Positions 14,155 through 20,841 of a DNA stretch of 24,872 bases are shown here, in pieces. The translations under genes were made by a program, and so were the position numbers. The notes beneath the pieces were generated by a model, which did no database searches, was not told the origin of the DNA, and saw only the letters and a program-made list of their open reading frames with translations. The stretch lies in the IMG/VR virus record IMGVR_UViG_3300045257_000216, positions 1 through 24,872 of that record; one strand, 5' to 3'. Every line of letters starts with the position of its first letter. The first letter of the stretch is position 1. Source of the stretch: a virus.

Positions 14155-14312
14155 TCGCTCGGCTTCTCGACGCGGAAGCCCTTCGTCGCGTGGTAGCGAA
14201 AGCCGGGCTTCGTCGGAGGACGGCGGCGGAACGTCGCGTACTGTGTGATCGACATGTTGCCGGCCTTGACCGCGCGCCGCTGAATCTTCCGCGCGATGTT
14301 GTTGCCGCTCAT
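14151..14312 (-). CDS. Small basic protein (53 aa)
   Basis: ATG 14312 overlaps the preceding stop and the stop overlaps the zinc-ribbon ATG. The 53-residue product begins MSGNNIARKIQRRAVKAGNMS and ends with a basic, aromatic stretch, GFRYHATKGFRVEKPSE. Its net charge is strongly positive, which suggests nucleic-acid contact, but there is no known motif. Codon third positions and the overlaps support it as a real gene despite the length. Confidence 0.65.
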   Translation of the reverse strand: MSGNNIARKIQRRAVKAGNMSITQYATFRRRPPTKPGFRYHATKGFRVEKPSE

Positions 14313-14665
14313 GCCCGCCTCGCCAGATCGTCCTTGCGCGCCTGCTCCGTCTCGGCCCGCAGCACCTCCTCGTCGGACGGCGCGACCCGCCATCCTTTCG
14401 GCTCGAAAGCGATAGTCGCGAAGTCCCAGGCCGAGACCCATTTACCCGCCAATGTCCAACGGCCTTTCTCCATCTTGCGCGTCTTCTGCCAGCGGGCGCG
14501 GACCTCGCGCGTGCCCTCGTCAAGTAAGATATGAGTCCCGTCGAGCGGCGCAGTCTCCATCGCGGCGTACTCGACCGCAGGTTGCGGCGTCTCGACGGCG
14601 GGCGGTGGCGGTTCGGGCGTCGGCGGCGCCTCTTTGAAAACAGGCTGCTTCGGCTTCTCGGTCAT
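14309..14665 (-). CDS. Proline-rich / DUF551-like phage protein
   Basis: The 118-residue protein has a Pro/Glu-rich N-terminal linker (about 1-33), then METAPLDGTHILLDEGTREVRARW and GKWVSAWDF. This resembles the small phage DUF551-type fold, whose hallmark is M-x-x-AP-x-DG-T-x-I-L followed by a W-containing strand. Function of this family is unknown. A charged helix ends the protein (SDEEVLRAETEQARKDDLARR). The start at 14665 overlaps the preceding stop and its stop overlaps the next ATG. Confidence 0.65.
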   Translation of the reverse strand: MTEKPKQPVFKEAPPTPEPPPPAVETPQPAVEYAAMETAPLDGTHILLDEGTREVRARWQKTRKMEKGRWTLAGKWVSAWDFATIAFEPKGWRVAPSDEEVLRAETEQARKDDLARRA

Positions 14666-14847
14666 GGTTCAAACCTCAACACTGGGATGGTGCCGTCATG
14701 CAAGAGAGTCGCCTTCCGATAGATGCGTTGCCAAGCACCGGACGAGCGATCCAAGGCATCAGGCGTCATGCGACGGACAAAGGATGGAAAGGCCATTTCA
14801 CGTTCTCTCCATATGCGAAGCGCCATGCGCTCGATCTCGTCGCTCAC
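14662..14847 (-). CDS. Small hypothetical protein downstream of terminase (61 aa)
   Basis: ATG 14847 overlaps the terminase stop. The 61-residue product, with ERMALRIWREREMAFPSFVRR and AWQRIYRKATLL, looks like a short helical phage protein. There is no Cys motif and no membrane segment. Similar short proteins follow terminase genes in other phages, but I cannot name a function. Confidence 0.65.
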   Translation of the reverse strand: MSDEIERMALRIWREREMAFPSFVRRMTPDALDRSSGAWQRIYRKATLLHDGTIPVLRFEP

Positions 14848-16727
14848 GCCAAGCCTCGCTTGATTAGCCAGTCGGGATGGTCGGGTTCCGCCTCGGCTCT
14901 TTCTTCCGCGCGCTTAAAGAATTGCTCAACAATCCGGTTCGCCATCGCCGTCATCGGACTCGTCTCGCCGCTCTCCTGCTTCGACACTGTGTCATACGTC
15001 ATGCCTTCCGCAACCATGCGAGGCCGAACCCAAGTCAGCCAAGTCGCATTCGCAAGAGCCATCGCAAAAACGCGGTCGTCGTGCAACCGGCCCGGCGCGC
15101 CGATATCGTTTCCCTCTTGCGTGACGATCAGCATCTCCTCCAACAGGTTCGCGGATTTGATGTCAAGCAGACTCATGTGGTAATTGTCCCGCAACTGGTT
15201 AAGCATCTGCCACTTCGTCTTGAAGTTCATGTCGGTATTAAACATGTAACCAGCGCCCATACTATCCGGCCTAGTGTACAGGTACCAGCGCGCATTACTT
15301 AGGAAATCATCCCACTTTCTCTCCGTAACCTGCTTCTGGAACATCTCTGCTCTGAGGCGATCGCGCAGGCCATCGAACTCGACCATCACCGCGCGCCCCG
15401 GACCGGTCAGTTCGAGGTTGACGATGCAGTCCTTATAGGCTCCGGCGAGGTGCGCCATGATCCACGCCGTCTGCCGCGTATCGACGGCGTCGGAGGCGTA
15501 CTCGGCGCACTGCACTAGGCGATCGGCGTAGCACCGCCACACCGAAATTGCGCTACGGTCTTTCCATTCGTTGCGTCCGTAAGCGGGATCGGCACCGATG
15601 ACGTAGCTCGCGCCATCGACCGGCTCGTGCCACACCCGAAGCTCGACCTCATCGCGGCGATCCAGGTCTTCGATCTTCTCAGTCTGCACCGCGAAGAAGT
15701 CGTTCCCGATGTAGTAGCGGTAGCCGAGCCAATTGTATTGTTCTTCATTCTCGGGATCGTAGGCGCGCTCCAGATCGCGCTGGATTACCCGCGTCATGAA
15801 GAACGAGAAGCCGGTCAGAACCCATGCGTCCTCTTCTATCCACGGTTGATTCTGCTGGAGCGTCCCTTCATCGGCTCCTTCCTTCGAATCCTTCCACCGC
15901 CGCCACGCCACCTGCTCGATAGTTATGGTGACACCATGGCGCTCCTTGACGAGGTTGATGCGCTCGCGCTCCTCACTGTCGATCTTCGCCGCGCCGAACT
16001 TCTTGAAGCGCTCGTCGTGCTTCGGGATCTGGTTCTGCGGCTTCGCCCACCAGCCGATGAAGCAGCGGCGTTTGGTGACCGCATCCTTTCCAGCATCGAT
16101 CCATTTGTCCCTCCAATGGTTCATGCCTTTGGCGGTAGACTCGTAGACGACGAGGCGATCAGGGTGTTCGGCGGACAGTGCTTCCTCGAACGATTCGAGG
16201 CCGGCCGGATTTCCGTAGGCGGCGACCTCGCTGATGTGCGCCACGACGTAGCCCTGGCCCTCGCCCCATGAGATCGACTTCTTCCCGGTGCCGGCGCAGA
16301 GAATGTCGAGGCGGCTTCCGTTGCTATATTGGATGCCGCCCGCATGGCTGCGCGTGATCTTGAACTTGCCGAGATATCCTTTCGGGAACGACTTCACCAT
16401 GCGCGTGATCTGCGCGCGGAAAGCATTGGCGTTCTTGGGCGTATCAACAACCAGCGCGCCGACGATGCCCGGATGCGTAGCCATCCAGAACACGTCAACC
16501 AAGAGTAGGAACAGCGTCGAGATACCAAGCTGCCGCGACTTCAGAAACAGGAACTCGCGCACGCCATCCTCGATGCCGGTCGCCAGTTCGAGCAGCGCCA
16601 TCTCCTGCGAATCCCAAAGCGCGAACTCGGCGCCGCGATCGTCGAGCGACGCGACCTCTTTGCTATCGATGCGCGCGTGACGGCACGCTTCCTGAAAGAG
16701 CGCTAACCACTGATTCTTGTCGGCCAT
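14844..16727 (-). CDS. terL: Terminase large subunit
   Basis: The 627-residue protein has both terminase domains. ATPase: a Walker A-like LKSRQLGIST (62-71), Walker B with catalytic Glu167 in VVAHISEVAAY, and a coupling motif VYESTAKG (194-201). RNase H-like nuclease: Asp380 in VIGADPAYG, Glu439 in VNLELTGPG, and Asp550-Asp551 in LHDDRVFAMAL, the three metal sites. It drives ATP-powered DNA packaging at the portal and cuts the genome. ATG 16727 has only a weak GGTGA site. It is the first gene in a chain of 14 genes linked by 4-base overlaps. No small terminase subunit is recognised upstream. Confidence 0.95.
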   Translation of the reverse strand: MADKNQWLALFQEACRHARIDSKEVASLDDRGAEFALWDSQEMALLELATGIEDGVREFLFLKSRQLGISTLFLLLVDVFWMATHPGIVGALVVDTPKNANAFRAQITRMVKSFPKGYLGKFKITRSHAGGIQYSNGSRLDILCAGTGKKSISWGEGQGYVVAHISEVAAYGNPAGLESFEEALSAEHPDRLVVYESTAKGMNHWRDKWIDAGKDAVTKRRCFIGWWAKPQNQIPKHDERFKKFGAAKIDSEERERINLVKERHGVTITIEQVAWRRWKDSKEGADEGTLQQNQPWIEEDAWVLTGFSFFMTRVIQRDLERAYDPENEEQYNWLGYRYYIGNDFFAVQTEKIEDLDRRDEVELRVWHEPVDGASYVIGADPAYGRNEWKDRSAISVWRCYADRLVQCAEYASDAVDTRQTAWIMAHLAGAYKDCIVNLELTGPGRAVMVEFDGLRDRLRAEMFQKQVTERKWDDFLSNARWYLYTRPDSMGAGYMFNTDMNFKTKWQMLNQLRDNYHMSLLDIKSANLLEEMLIVTQEGNDIGAPGRLHDDRVFAMALANATWLTWVRPRMVAEGMTYDTVSKQESGETSPMTAMANRIVEQFFKRAEERAEAEPDHPDWLIKRGLA

Positions 16728-16763
16728 CAGGTCACCGTCGCATCGCGGGAAACGCCGAGAACA

Positions 16764-17051
16764 TCATAGAGAGTCATCGCGCGCCATCGTTATATAGTCG
16801 GACCACACAGGCGGAAACCGCGCGTCGTCGCGCTTGGGCGTGTCGTCGACTCGCAGGGCGAAGGGAACCCATCCGTCCTCAATGATCGAGGTCATCTCGC
16901 CCGTCGGCGGTATCAGAACGCCATGCTCAGCGACGTGGCAACGGAAGACCTCGATGCGATCCTCGTTACCCATCTCGAAGGCGGCGACCAGCACGTCTTT
17001 CATCGGATAGGGAAAAGCGTTGGCGCTCATCGGCAGCCAGCCGTCATTCAT
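16764..17051 (-). CDS. Hypothetical phage protein (95 aa)
   Basis: The 95-residue product has Trp-rich strands: NDGWLPMSANAFPYPMKDVLVAAF, EDGWVPFAL, and FPPVWSDYITM. The W...PYP...VLVA opening recalls DUF551-type small phage proteins. The ATG at 17051 follows GAGGG at 10 bases; MSANAF seven codons later is an alternative start. It precedes the terminase gene by 36 bases and is separated from the upstream Ig-like gene by strong hairpins, so it probably begins the terminase transcript. It is not a plausible small terminase: no HTH is visible. Confidence 0.65.
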   Translation of the reverse strand: MNDGWLPMSANAFPYPMKDVLVAAFEMGNEDRIEVFRCHVAEHGVLIPPTGEMTSIIEDGWVPFALRVDDTPKRDDARFPPVWSDYITMARDDSL

Positions 17052-17087
17052 GTATCGTGTCCCTCGATCTAGCTAATCCCGGTCAGA

Positions 17088-17118
17088 GGAAATCCCCAAG
17101 AGCCTCTCGGGGACTTCC
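17088..17118 (-). terminator. Strong hairpin, likely terminator of the Ig-like gene operon
   Basis: Arms GGAAATCCCC and GGGGACTTCC pair over 9 of 10 positions, with an inner AGAG/CTCT extension. The hairpin lies downstream of the leftward Ig-like gene and before the terminase unit. On the leftward strand it is followed by only a short pyrimidine-rich stretch, so terminator activity is likely but not ideal. Confidence 0.6.
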
Positions 17119-17122
17119 GTTC

Positions 17123-17151
17123 ACATGGTCATCACGCTACTCCGACCATGT
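17123..17151. repeat. Perfect inverted repeat abutting the Ig-like gene stop
   Basis: ACATGGTC (17123-17130) and GACCATGT (17144-17151) are perfect 8-base arms with a 13-base spacer. They touch the TAA at 17152-17154. Together with the next hairpin this makes a tandem hairpin block; it may help termination or protect the 3' end. Confidence 0.55.
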
Positions 17152-17673
17152 TTATGCGGTCGTGCCAGCGGCGAAGGTGCCGAACGCGCCGGTGATCGTC
17201 ACTGGTATCACCTGATCGGTCAGGGTGACGCTGAACGGCGCGATGACGCCGGCCGGATCGGTCCAAGTGATCGTGACGCTGCCGCTCGCAGGCGTCGTCA
17301 CGTTGCACGACTGGAAATCGGCGGACAGCCGCGCGTCGGCAACGGCGGGGTTGTCGACGGTCAGCGTGCCGGTCGGACCCTTGACGGCGGCGCCGGTCGA
17401 ATCGGTGAAGATGATGGGTGCGGTAACCGCCGTCGAGGCGGGCAGAGTCTGTACGGCCACGATGATGTCTCCTGTCTTTGGGTTGATGAAGTAAGCGCCC
17501 GCAAAGCGGCCTTTGATGGCCTTTCCCGGCTCCGGCTTCTCTGAGAGAACGTTCGAAATGTGCTTCAGCGTATGGTTGGCCTGCTTGAACTCTTCGAGAA
17601 TCTCCCCCAGCACCTTCACCTCGGCCGATAGAACCTGAACCTCGGTCGGCTCGTGCGAACGGTGCCAAGTCAT
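17152..17673 (-). CDS. Coiled-coil plus Ig-like domain protein (virion decoration candidate)
   Basis: Starting at ATG 17673 (ATGA overlap with the RHH gene), the product is 173 residues. Residues about 8-45 form a coiled-coil-like helix (VQVLSAEVKVLGEILEEFK). A beta-rich C-terminal domain rich in Thr/Ala/Val follows (IIFTDSTGAAVKGPTGTL; GSVTITWTDPAGV; SVTLTDQVIPVTI), which reads as a bacterial Ig-like fold. Ig-like domains decorate phage capsids and tails and bind carbohydrates weakly. A virion-surface role is plausible but not demonstrated. Gene order places it before terminase rather than in the head cluster. Confidence 0.7.
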   Translation of the reverse strand: MTWHRSHEPTEVQVLSAEVKVLGEILEEFKQANHTLKHISNVLSEKPEPGKAIKGRFAGAYFINPKTGDIIVAVQTLPASTAVTAPIIFTDSTGAAVKGPTGTLTVDNPAVADARLSADFQSCNVTTPASGSVTITWTDPAGVIAPFSVTLTDQVIPVTITGAFGTFAAGTTA

Positions 17674-17882
17674 TTCTCGTCTCCAGGTTGAGCTTCGGAT
17701 GATACCACGGCATCGCGCTTCGGCGGCCCTGGATGCGGCAGGCATTTCTGCGCCGCCCACGCCATCCACGACGATATCGAATAGTTCACGGCACGCGCCG
17801 CTCGTGCGATCTCGGCCTTGCGCGCAGGCGTCATCGTCACCGTGACATAGACCTTGCCGGGAGTGCGATCGGGACGCGGCAT
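17670..17882 (-). CDS. Ribbon-helix-helix-type small DNA-binding protein
   Basis: The 70-residue product has a basic N-terminus, a strand KVYVTVTM, then two helices separated by a short turn (PARKAEIARAARAVN and SISSWMAWAAQKCL). This strand-helix-helix order, with Ser at the start of helix 2, is typical of ribbon-helix-helix regulators and MobC-like proteins. The start is ATG 17882, with GGA 8 bases upstream. It is coupled by ATGA to the Ig-like gene. It may be an autoregulator; no toxin partner is seen. Confidence 0.65.
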   Translation of the reverse strand: MPRPDRTPGKVYVTVTMTPARKAEIARAARAVNYSISSWMAWAAQKCLPHPGPPKRDAVVSSEAQPGDEK

Positions 17883-17900
17883 CAGCTAGTCCATGTCAGA

Positions 17901-17941
17901 GGCACAAAACGAAAGTGCCCCAACCATAAGGCCGAGGCACT
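17901..17941. promoter_or_regulatory. Mutually exclusive hairpins upstream of the RHH gene
   Basis: GGCAC (17901-17905), GTGCC (17915-17919) and GGCAC (17936-17940) allow the middle segment to pair with either side; the second pairing extends to 6 bp (AGTGCC/GGCACT). They sit in the 88-base leader before the RHH gene. Competing stems could act as a simple switch, or a termination hairpin for the 54-residue gene upstream. Confidence 0.35.
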
Positions 17942-17970
17942 CCGCAACGCAACGACGATGTTGGGGCAGA

Positions 17971-18135
17971 TCAGCCCACCGTCTTCACCCGCGACGCCAG
18001 AACCGCAACCTCCATCCCCGCCTCCGTCCGAACCAGCTTCTGCGGCCCCGCCTTCGGATCGAAGTCCGGATCCCCAGCCGCCGCGTCCCGGATCACAGTC
18101 ACGTCCTTGCCGTCGACCTGAGTCTTCTGCGCCAT
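17971..18135 (-). CDS. Small hypothetical protein (54 aa)
   Basis: ATG 18135 has GGAG 7 bases upstream; an in-frame ATG four codons earlier is weaker. The product, MAQKTQVDGKDVTVIRDAAAG...VEVAVLASRVKTVG-like in pattern with Asp/Lys-rich middle DPDFDPKAGPQK, is 54 residues and appears beta-rich. GC-rich third positions and the good ribosome site support it. It is the first leftward gene of this block. No function can be assigned. Confidence 0.6.
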   Translation of the reverse strand: MAQKTQVDGKDVTVIRDAAAGDPDFDPKAGPQKLVRTEAGMEVAVLASRVKTVG

Positions 18136-18206
18136 TTCCGTCTCCATCGATGGATTGCCGGTCTGCGCCGGCCCGCATGAGGGTAACGCTCTTAACCACG
18201 TCGCGA

Positions 18207-18234
18207 TTGACAGACGCTACGGGGGGATTATCCT
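18207..18234 (+). promoter_or_regulatory. Candidate sigma-70-type promoter
   Basis: TTGACA (18207-18212) is a perfect -35 box, followed after 16 bases by TATCCT (18229-18234), 4 of 6 to the -10 consensus. It points rightward to the two basic ORFs from 18336. A strong hairpin begins 11 bases downstream. Confidence 0.5.
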
Positions 18235-18244
18235 CACGCAACAA

Positions 18245-18271
18245 GGGCCGGGGAGAAAACTCACCCGGCCC
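18245..18271. terminator. Very stable hairpin in divergent region
   Basis: GGGCCGGG (18245-18252) pairs perfectly with CCCGGCCC (18264-18271). An inner GAG/CTC pairing encloses an AAAA loop, with one bulged A. It lies just after the rightward promoter candidate, so it would be in the 5' leader; an attenuator or mRNA 5'-stabiliser is possible. There is no T-run on the rightward side. On the leftward strand it is followed by TTGTT. Confidence 0.45.
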
Positions 18272-18335
18272 CTGAATACCGCCCTTCGACGCCGAACTCG
18301 TCAAGGTCGCGATCACACCGACCGTCGCGGTTGAT

Positions 18336-18401
18336 ATGAGAGAATTAACCCGAAGCCCACGAAAGTTCAAGACGCCGCCTCGCAAAGGCCGCGTCCAGTG
18401 A
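18336..18401 (+). CDS. Tiny basic ORF (21 aa) coupled to the next gene
   Basis: The ATG at 18336 opens a 21-codon frame, MRELTRSPRKFKTPPRKGRV plus Q, whose TGA overlaps the GTG start of the following gene (GTGA). The overlap style equals that of established genes in the window, which is the main support. The product is very basic. The ribosome site is poor. It may be a short leader ORF that couples translation to the downstream gene. Confidence 0.4.
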   Translation: MRELTRSPRKFKTPPRKGRVQ

Positions 18402-18793
18402 CGCGCGGTCCTATCGAGAGCAAGAAAAAGCGCCGCACCGCGCCGCGCATCTGGAAACCCAAACCCTACCGCAAGCCACCACCCAACCCGCCCGAGGCCG
18501 TCCGCGCCGTCGAAACCGACGCCATCGAAGCATTCGTCGCCGCCCAAAAGGCGACCAAAGTCCCGCCCGCTCCCGCCCGCATCCTCGGCGAATCATCCCC
18601 CGGATGGCGCCGAAAGGTCGAAATCAAGTCGACCCGAACGCGCAACAGGTACGTCGCCGAGCAGAAGCGCCTCGCCAAACGCATCCTTCCCGAACCAGAC
18701 GCGCCGCTCGAACGCTGGCAGCGTCCCAGACCATCCAAACCCCAGACCGAAAGGCCAACCCTCAGAAAACGGTCCAGAGCAGCCCCCGTGTAG
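18398..18793 (+). CDS. Basic hypothetical protein (131 aa)
   Basis: The GTG at 18398 opens a 131-residue frame with strongly GC-rich third positions. The protein is very basic and Pro-rich: SKKKRRTAPRIWKPKPYRKPP at the start, EIKSTRTRNRYVAEQKRLAKRI in the middle, and a Pro/Arg-rich tail. A short helix (AVETDAIEAFVAAQKAT, about 37-53) separates the basic parts. It looks like a nucleic-acid-binding or disordered protein. I recognise no family. A hairpin lies 17 bases after its TAG. Confidence 0.6.
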   Translation: MTRGPIESKKKRRTAPRIWKPKPYRKPPPNPPEAVRAVETDAIEAFVAAQKATKVPPAPARILGESSPGWRRKVEIKSTRTRNRYVAEQKRLAKRILPEPDAPLERWQRPRPSKPQTERPTLRKRSRAAPV

Positions 18794-18810
18794 GCCGTCC
18801 CCCGAAGGCG

Positions 18811-18827
18811 CTGGCCTAATAAGCCAG
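18811..18827 (+). terminator. Possible terminator after the basic gene
   Basis: CTGGC and GCCAG pair around a 7-base loop, 17 bases after the stop of the rightward gene. Only 5 bp and no T-run make this a weak candidate. Confidence 0.3.
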
Positions 18828-19197
18828 TTGCTACCAATCGGGCCGAGCCCAAGGCACCACAAACCCGGCAGCCAACCCAAACCTGCGCGTGCGAAGAATT
18901 CGTCCCACGGCCGCTTGCGGCAGGACCCGCAGAAAGGACGCTCACCCGGCCAGGAAACAAGCCCTGGACCCGCTTCTAAGGGCGAAGCCATGCCCGAAGC
19001 ACCGCCGGCGCACCCCCCCGACCGGCTAGGGGGGACCCGTCTCTATCGCCTAGCGAATGAGCGAAGCGAGAGCGCGATCAAGGCGACGAGCCTTCAATCG
19101 CCCTCAGACCACCGTTCAATTCTCCGTGAACTGCGGAAGACCGGAACCCACCGACCCCGCAAAACATCCACCAACAACCTGATCGATCGACAACGTT

Positions 19198-19320
19198 GGG
19201 GCAAAATCGCTAAAATTTCCGGCGAAAAACGACGAGGTAATCTCTCAACGATCTCCGACTACCCAATCTCGATGGGGCAAAAATCCAAAAAAATTCCGGG
19301 AAAAAGAGGGAGGTGGCCTC
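19198..19320. repeat. Two diverged 47-base direct repeats
   Basis: Copies at 19198-19244 and 19274-19320 both start GGGGCAAAA, pass through A-rich sequence and TTCCGG, then GAAAAA, then GAGGT, and end CTC. They are 76 bases apart, so they fall in different reading phases, which argues for a DNA-level rather than protein-level repeat. The A-rich composition contrasts with the GC-rich surroundings. Confidence 0.55.
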
Positions 19321-19508
19321 AGAATCAGCAGGCCGGCGTCCCGACGACGACACCAGTTCGAGCCAAATCGGCCTCGCCGAGGGCCGAAACCGCCCCGCTG
19401 ACAGCCTCCGGCCAGCATCGGTGACGCCGTTACCGACCCCGACTTCGCCGTATCTCGGCGATAACAAACCGCAGTAATCAGCCAGCTTCCTACAGTATTC
19501 GAGTGATT

Positions 19509-19528
19509 TGGTCCAATTATGGTCCAAT
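19509..19528. repeat. Tandem TGGTCCAAT pair, 11-base period
   Basis: TGGTCCAAT occurs at 19509-19517 and 19520-19528, one helical turn apart; TTGG-T-CCAA is itself a near palindrome. The arrangement is typical of a cooperative operator. The nearest gene start is 400 bases away. Confidence 0.4.
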
Positions 19529-19583
19529 AATCGCTGAACCATCTCGCGCGACGAATCAGCCAGTTCGAACCCTCAAATCGCGC

Positions 19584-19937
19584 TCAATCGACCCGATTCT
19601 TAGGCTTGTCCGATAGACGATTGAGCGGACGCGCAACGTTGGCATGCTCGTTAACTTCAGCCTGAGCGTGCGCGAGCCCTGCGGCGAAGTAGGCAAGGGA
19701 GTTGCGGTGACGCTTCTCAGCTCGCGCAGCTTGCCATTCCGGTGTCGGCTCGAACCGTGCGCGGAATTGTCCTCGCTCGTTGCGCGCATGTGGCGGCAAT
19801 TCCCGGCTAAGGGGCTTTTGCGGGTTACACTCTCGGTAGAGGGTTTGTCGGATAAAAGCGGCAACGCTCAATCCAGCCTCACGAGCAGCTCGGCGGATTT
19901 GCGTCATGAGATGGAGCGGGACGCGCGCATTCGCCAT
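19584..19937 (-). CDS. RHH-type DNA-binding protein (mobilisation/regulator-like)
   Basis: With the start at ATG 19937 the product is 117 residues. It begins ANARVPLHLMTQIRRAAREAGLSVAAFIR, a strand-helix-turn-helix pattern matching ribbon-helix-helix proteins, especially those of plasmid mobilisation or phage regulators. A charged helical C-terminal part follows (EPTPEWQAARAEKRHRN; AAGLAHAQAEVNEHAN). An earlier ATG at 19985 would add 16 residues; neither start has a good Shine-Dalgarno. It is divergent from the HNH-XRE gene and could regulate the shared region, where a palindrome is present. Confidence 0.65.
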   Translation of the reverse strand: MANARVPLHLMTQIRRAAREAGLSVAAFIRQTLYRECNPQKPLSRELPPHARNERGQFRARFEPTPEWQAARAEKRHRNSLAYFAAGLAHAQAEVNEHANVARPLNRLSDKPKNRVD

Positions 19938-20107
19938 TGGATTTGACGCGCGGAATGCGACGTGCCGGGCGCGGTTCCAAGCCATTGAGCGGTGATAGCA
20001 CGATCCGACCAAGATTTAGAAACGTCTTCGGATTCTGCGCTGCTTAGGCTTCGCCACGCGCCGAACCTCGACCGGCTGCCGAAGAAAAGTGGTTTTGGGC
20101 GAAAATA

Positions 20108-20136
20108 GTCGTTGATATGTACGTCGTTGTATATCA
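20108..20136. promoter_or_regulatory. Operator-like palindrome and direct repeat in divergent region
   Basis: GTCGTTG occurs at 20108-20114 and 20123-20129 (15-base period). TGATAT (20113-20118) and ATATCA (20131-20136) form an inverted repeat with a 12-base spacer. This AT-rich patch lies between the divergent RHH gene and the HNH-XRE gene. A weak rightward promoter TTGATA-17-CACTAT overlaps it, so binding would block transcription. Confidence 0.5.
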
Positions 20137-20204
20137 CTATGTCGGGGATGGATCGGGTTGGCGCCCTTTCCATCCCCTGACCTGACCACCGATGGAGCGA
20201 TGGC

Positions 20205-20792
20205 GTGGCTGACGAAATCCTACCGCAAGATCCTGTTTCCGTCATCGTTGATGGCGAGTTGTGTCAAGAGTTTCAGGGCGAGATTTATCGCGCGTCCACG
20301 GGCGGGTACTTCCAGCGCAAGGGGAAGCCTCTTGCACATATGGTTTGGAAAGCCGCGCATGGTGTCATTCCTGCCGGCCACGAAATTCACCACGCCGACA
20401 ACAACCATACGAACAACGCGCTGGTCAATCTTGAGTGTCTCACCAAGAAGGACCATCGGTCGCGTCATAAATCATGGAAGAACAAGAAGGTTTCGGGGGC
20501 GCGCGCGGCGCACTCCGCGACAGGTGACGCCTTACGGGAGTGGCGCAAGCGGCACGAAATAACCGCAAAAGAGGCGGCGGAATTGCTCGGCATGAAGTGG
20601 ACGACGCTAAGCCAGTACGAGGCCGGCAGGCGTCGTGGTTTTTCCAAGGTTCTCACATGGTTGCCGAAGCTTTTCCGCTATGTGGAGATGGACGGCGCGA
20701 TTGACCGGCTGAAGGCTGACCGCAAGCGGCGGGAAGAGCAGGCGAAAGAGCGGTGTCCGACGTGTGGGCAGACGATCAAAACGACGCGATGA
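20205..20792 (+). CDS. HNH endonuclease fused to XRE-type HTH and zinc ribbon
   Basis: GTG 20205 has GGAG 7 bases upstream. The 195-residue protein has an HNH core at about 44-85: HMVWKAAHGVIPAGHEIHHAD, with His62-His63, then Asn70 and Asn75 in NNALVNLECL. It continues with an XRE/Cro-type HTH at about 109-141 (ALREWRKRHEITAKEAAELLG, then SQYEAGRR) and a C-terminal half zinc ribbon CPTCGQ (184-189). The HTH may give target or operator binding, so this could act both as a selfish nuclease and as a regulator. It heads the rightward small-gene cassette and lies directly after an operator-like palindrome. Confidence 0.88.
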   Translation: MADEILPQDPVSVIVDGELCQEFQGEIYRASTGGYFQRKGKPLAHMVWKAAHGVIPAGHEIHHADNNHTNNALVNLECLTKKDHRSRHKSWKNKKVSGARAAHSATGDALREWRKRHEITAKEAAELLGMKWTTLSQYEAGRRRGFSKVLTWLPKLFRYVEMDGAIDRLKADRKRREEQAKERCPTCGQTIKTTR

Positions 20793-20841
20793 CGAGACTC
20801 CGGCGCGGCGCTTATGCCGGCCGGGAGAAGGGGATAGGGCT

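Larger units (their letters stand above)
18794..19583. other. Long region without a convincing gene, with repeats
   Basis: About 790 bases here hold no ORF with a ribosome site and the GC-rich third positions of neighbouring genes. The region contains a hairpin, two diverged direct 47-base repeats, an 11-base-period tandem repeat, and three copies of an AATMAGCCAG-like motif (18818, 19476, 19554). Base composition shifts toward A between about 19190 and 19310. A regulatory or replication-related role, or decayed coding DNA, is possible. Confidence 0.5.

Noticed and set aside
17882-18547. A 221-codon leftward open frame over the divergent region
   Set aside because: It runs across the promoter, the strong hairpin and two better genes in other frames; codon pattern is that of a shadow.
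18828-19424. A 198-codon rightward open frame
   Set aside because: It would start with TTG without a ribosome site, lacks GC-rich third positions, is low in complexity and spans out-of-phase DNA repeats; treated as chance.
19553-19575. GTTCGAACC-like sequence resembling a tRNA T-loop
   Set aside because: Flanking bases do not form a T-stem, and no acceptor, D or anticodon arms are present on either strand.
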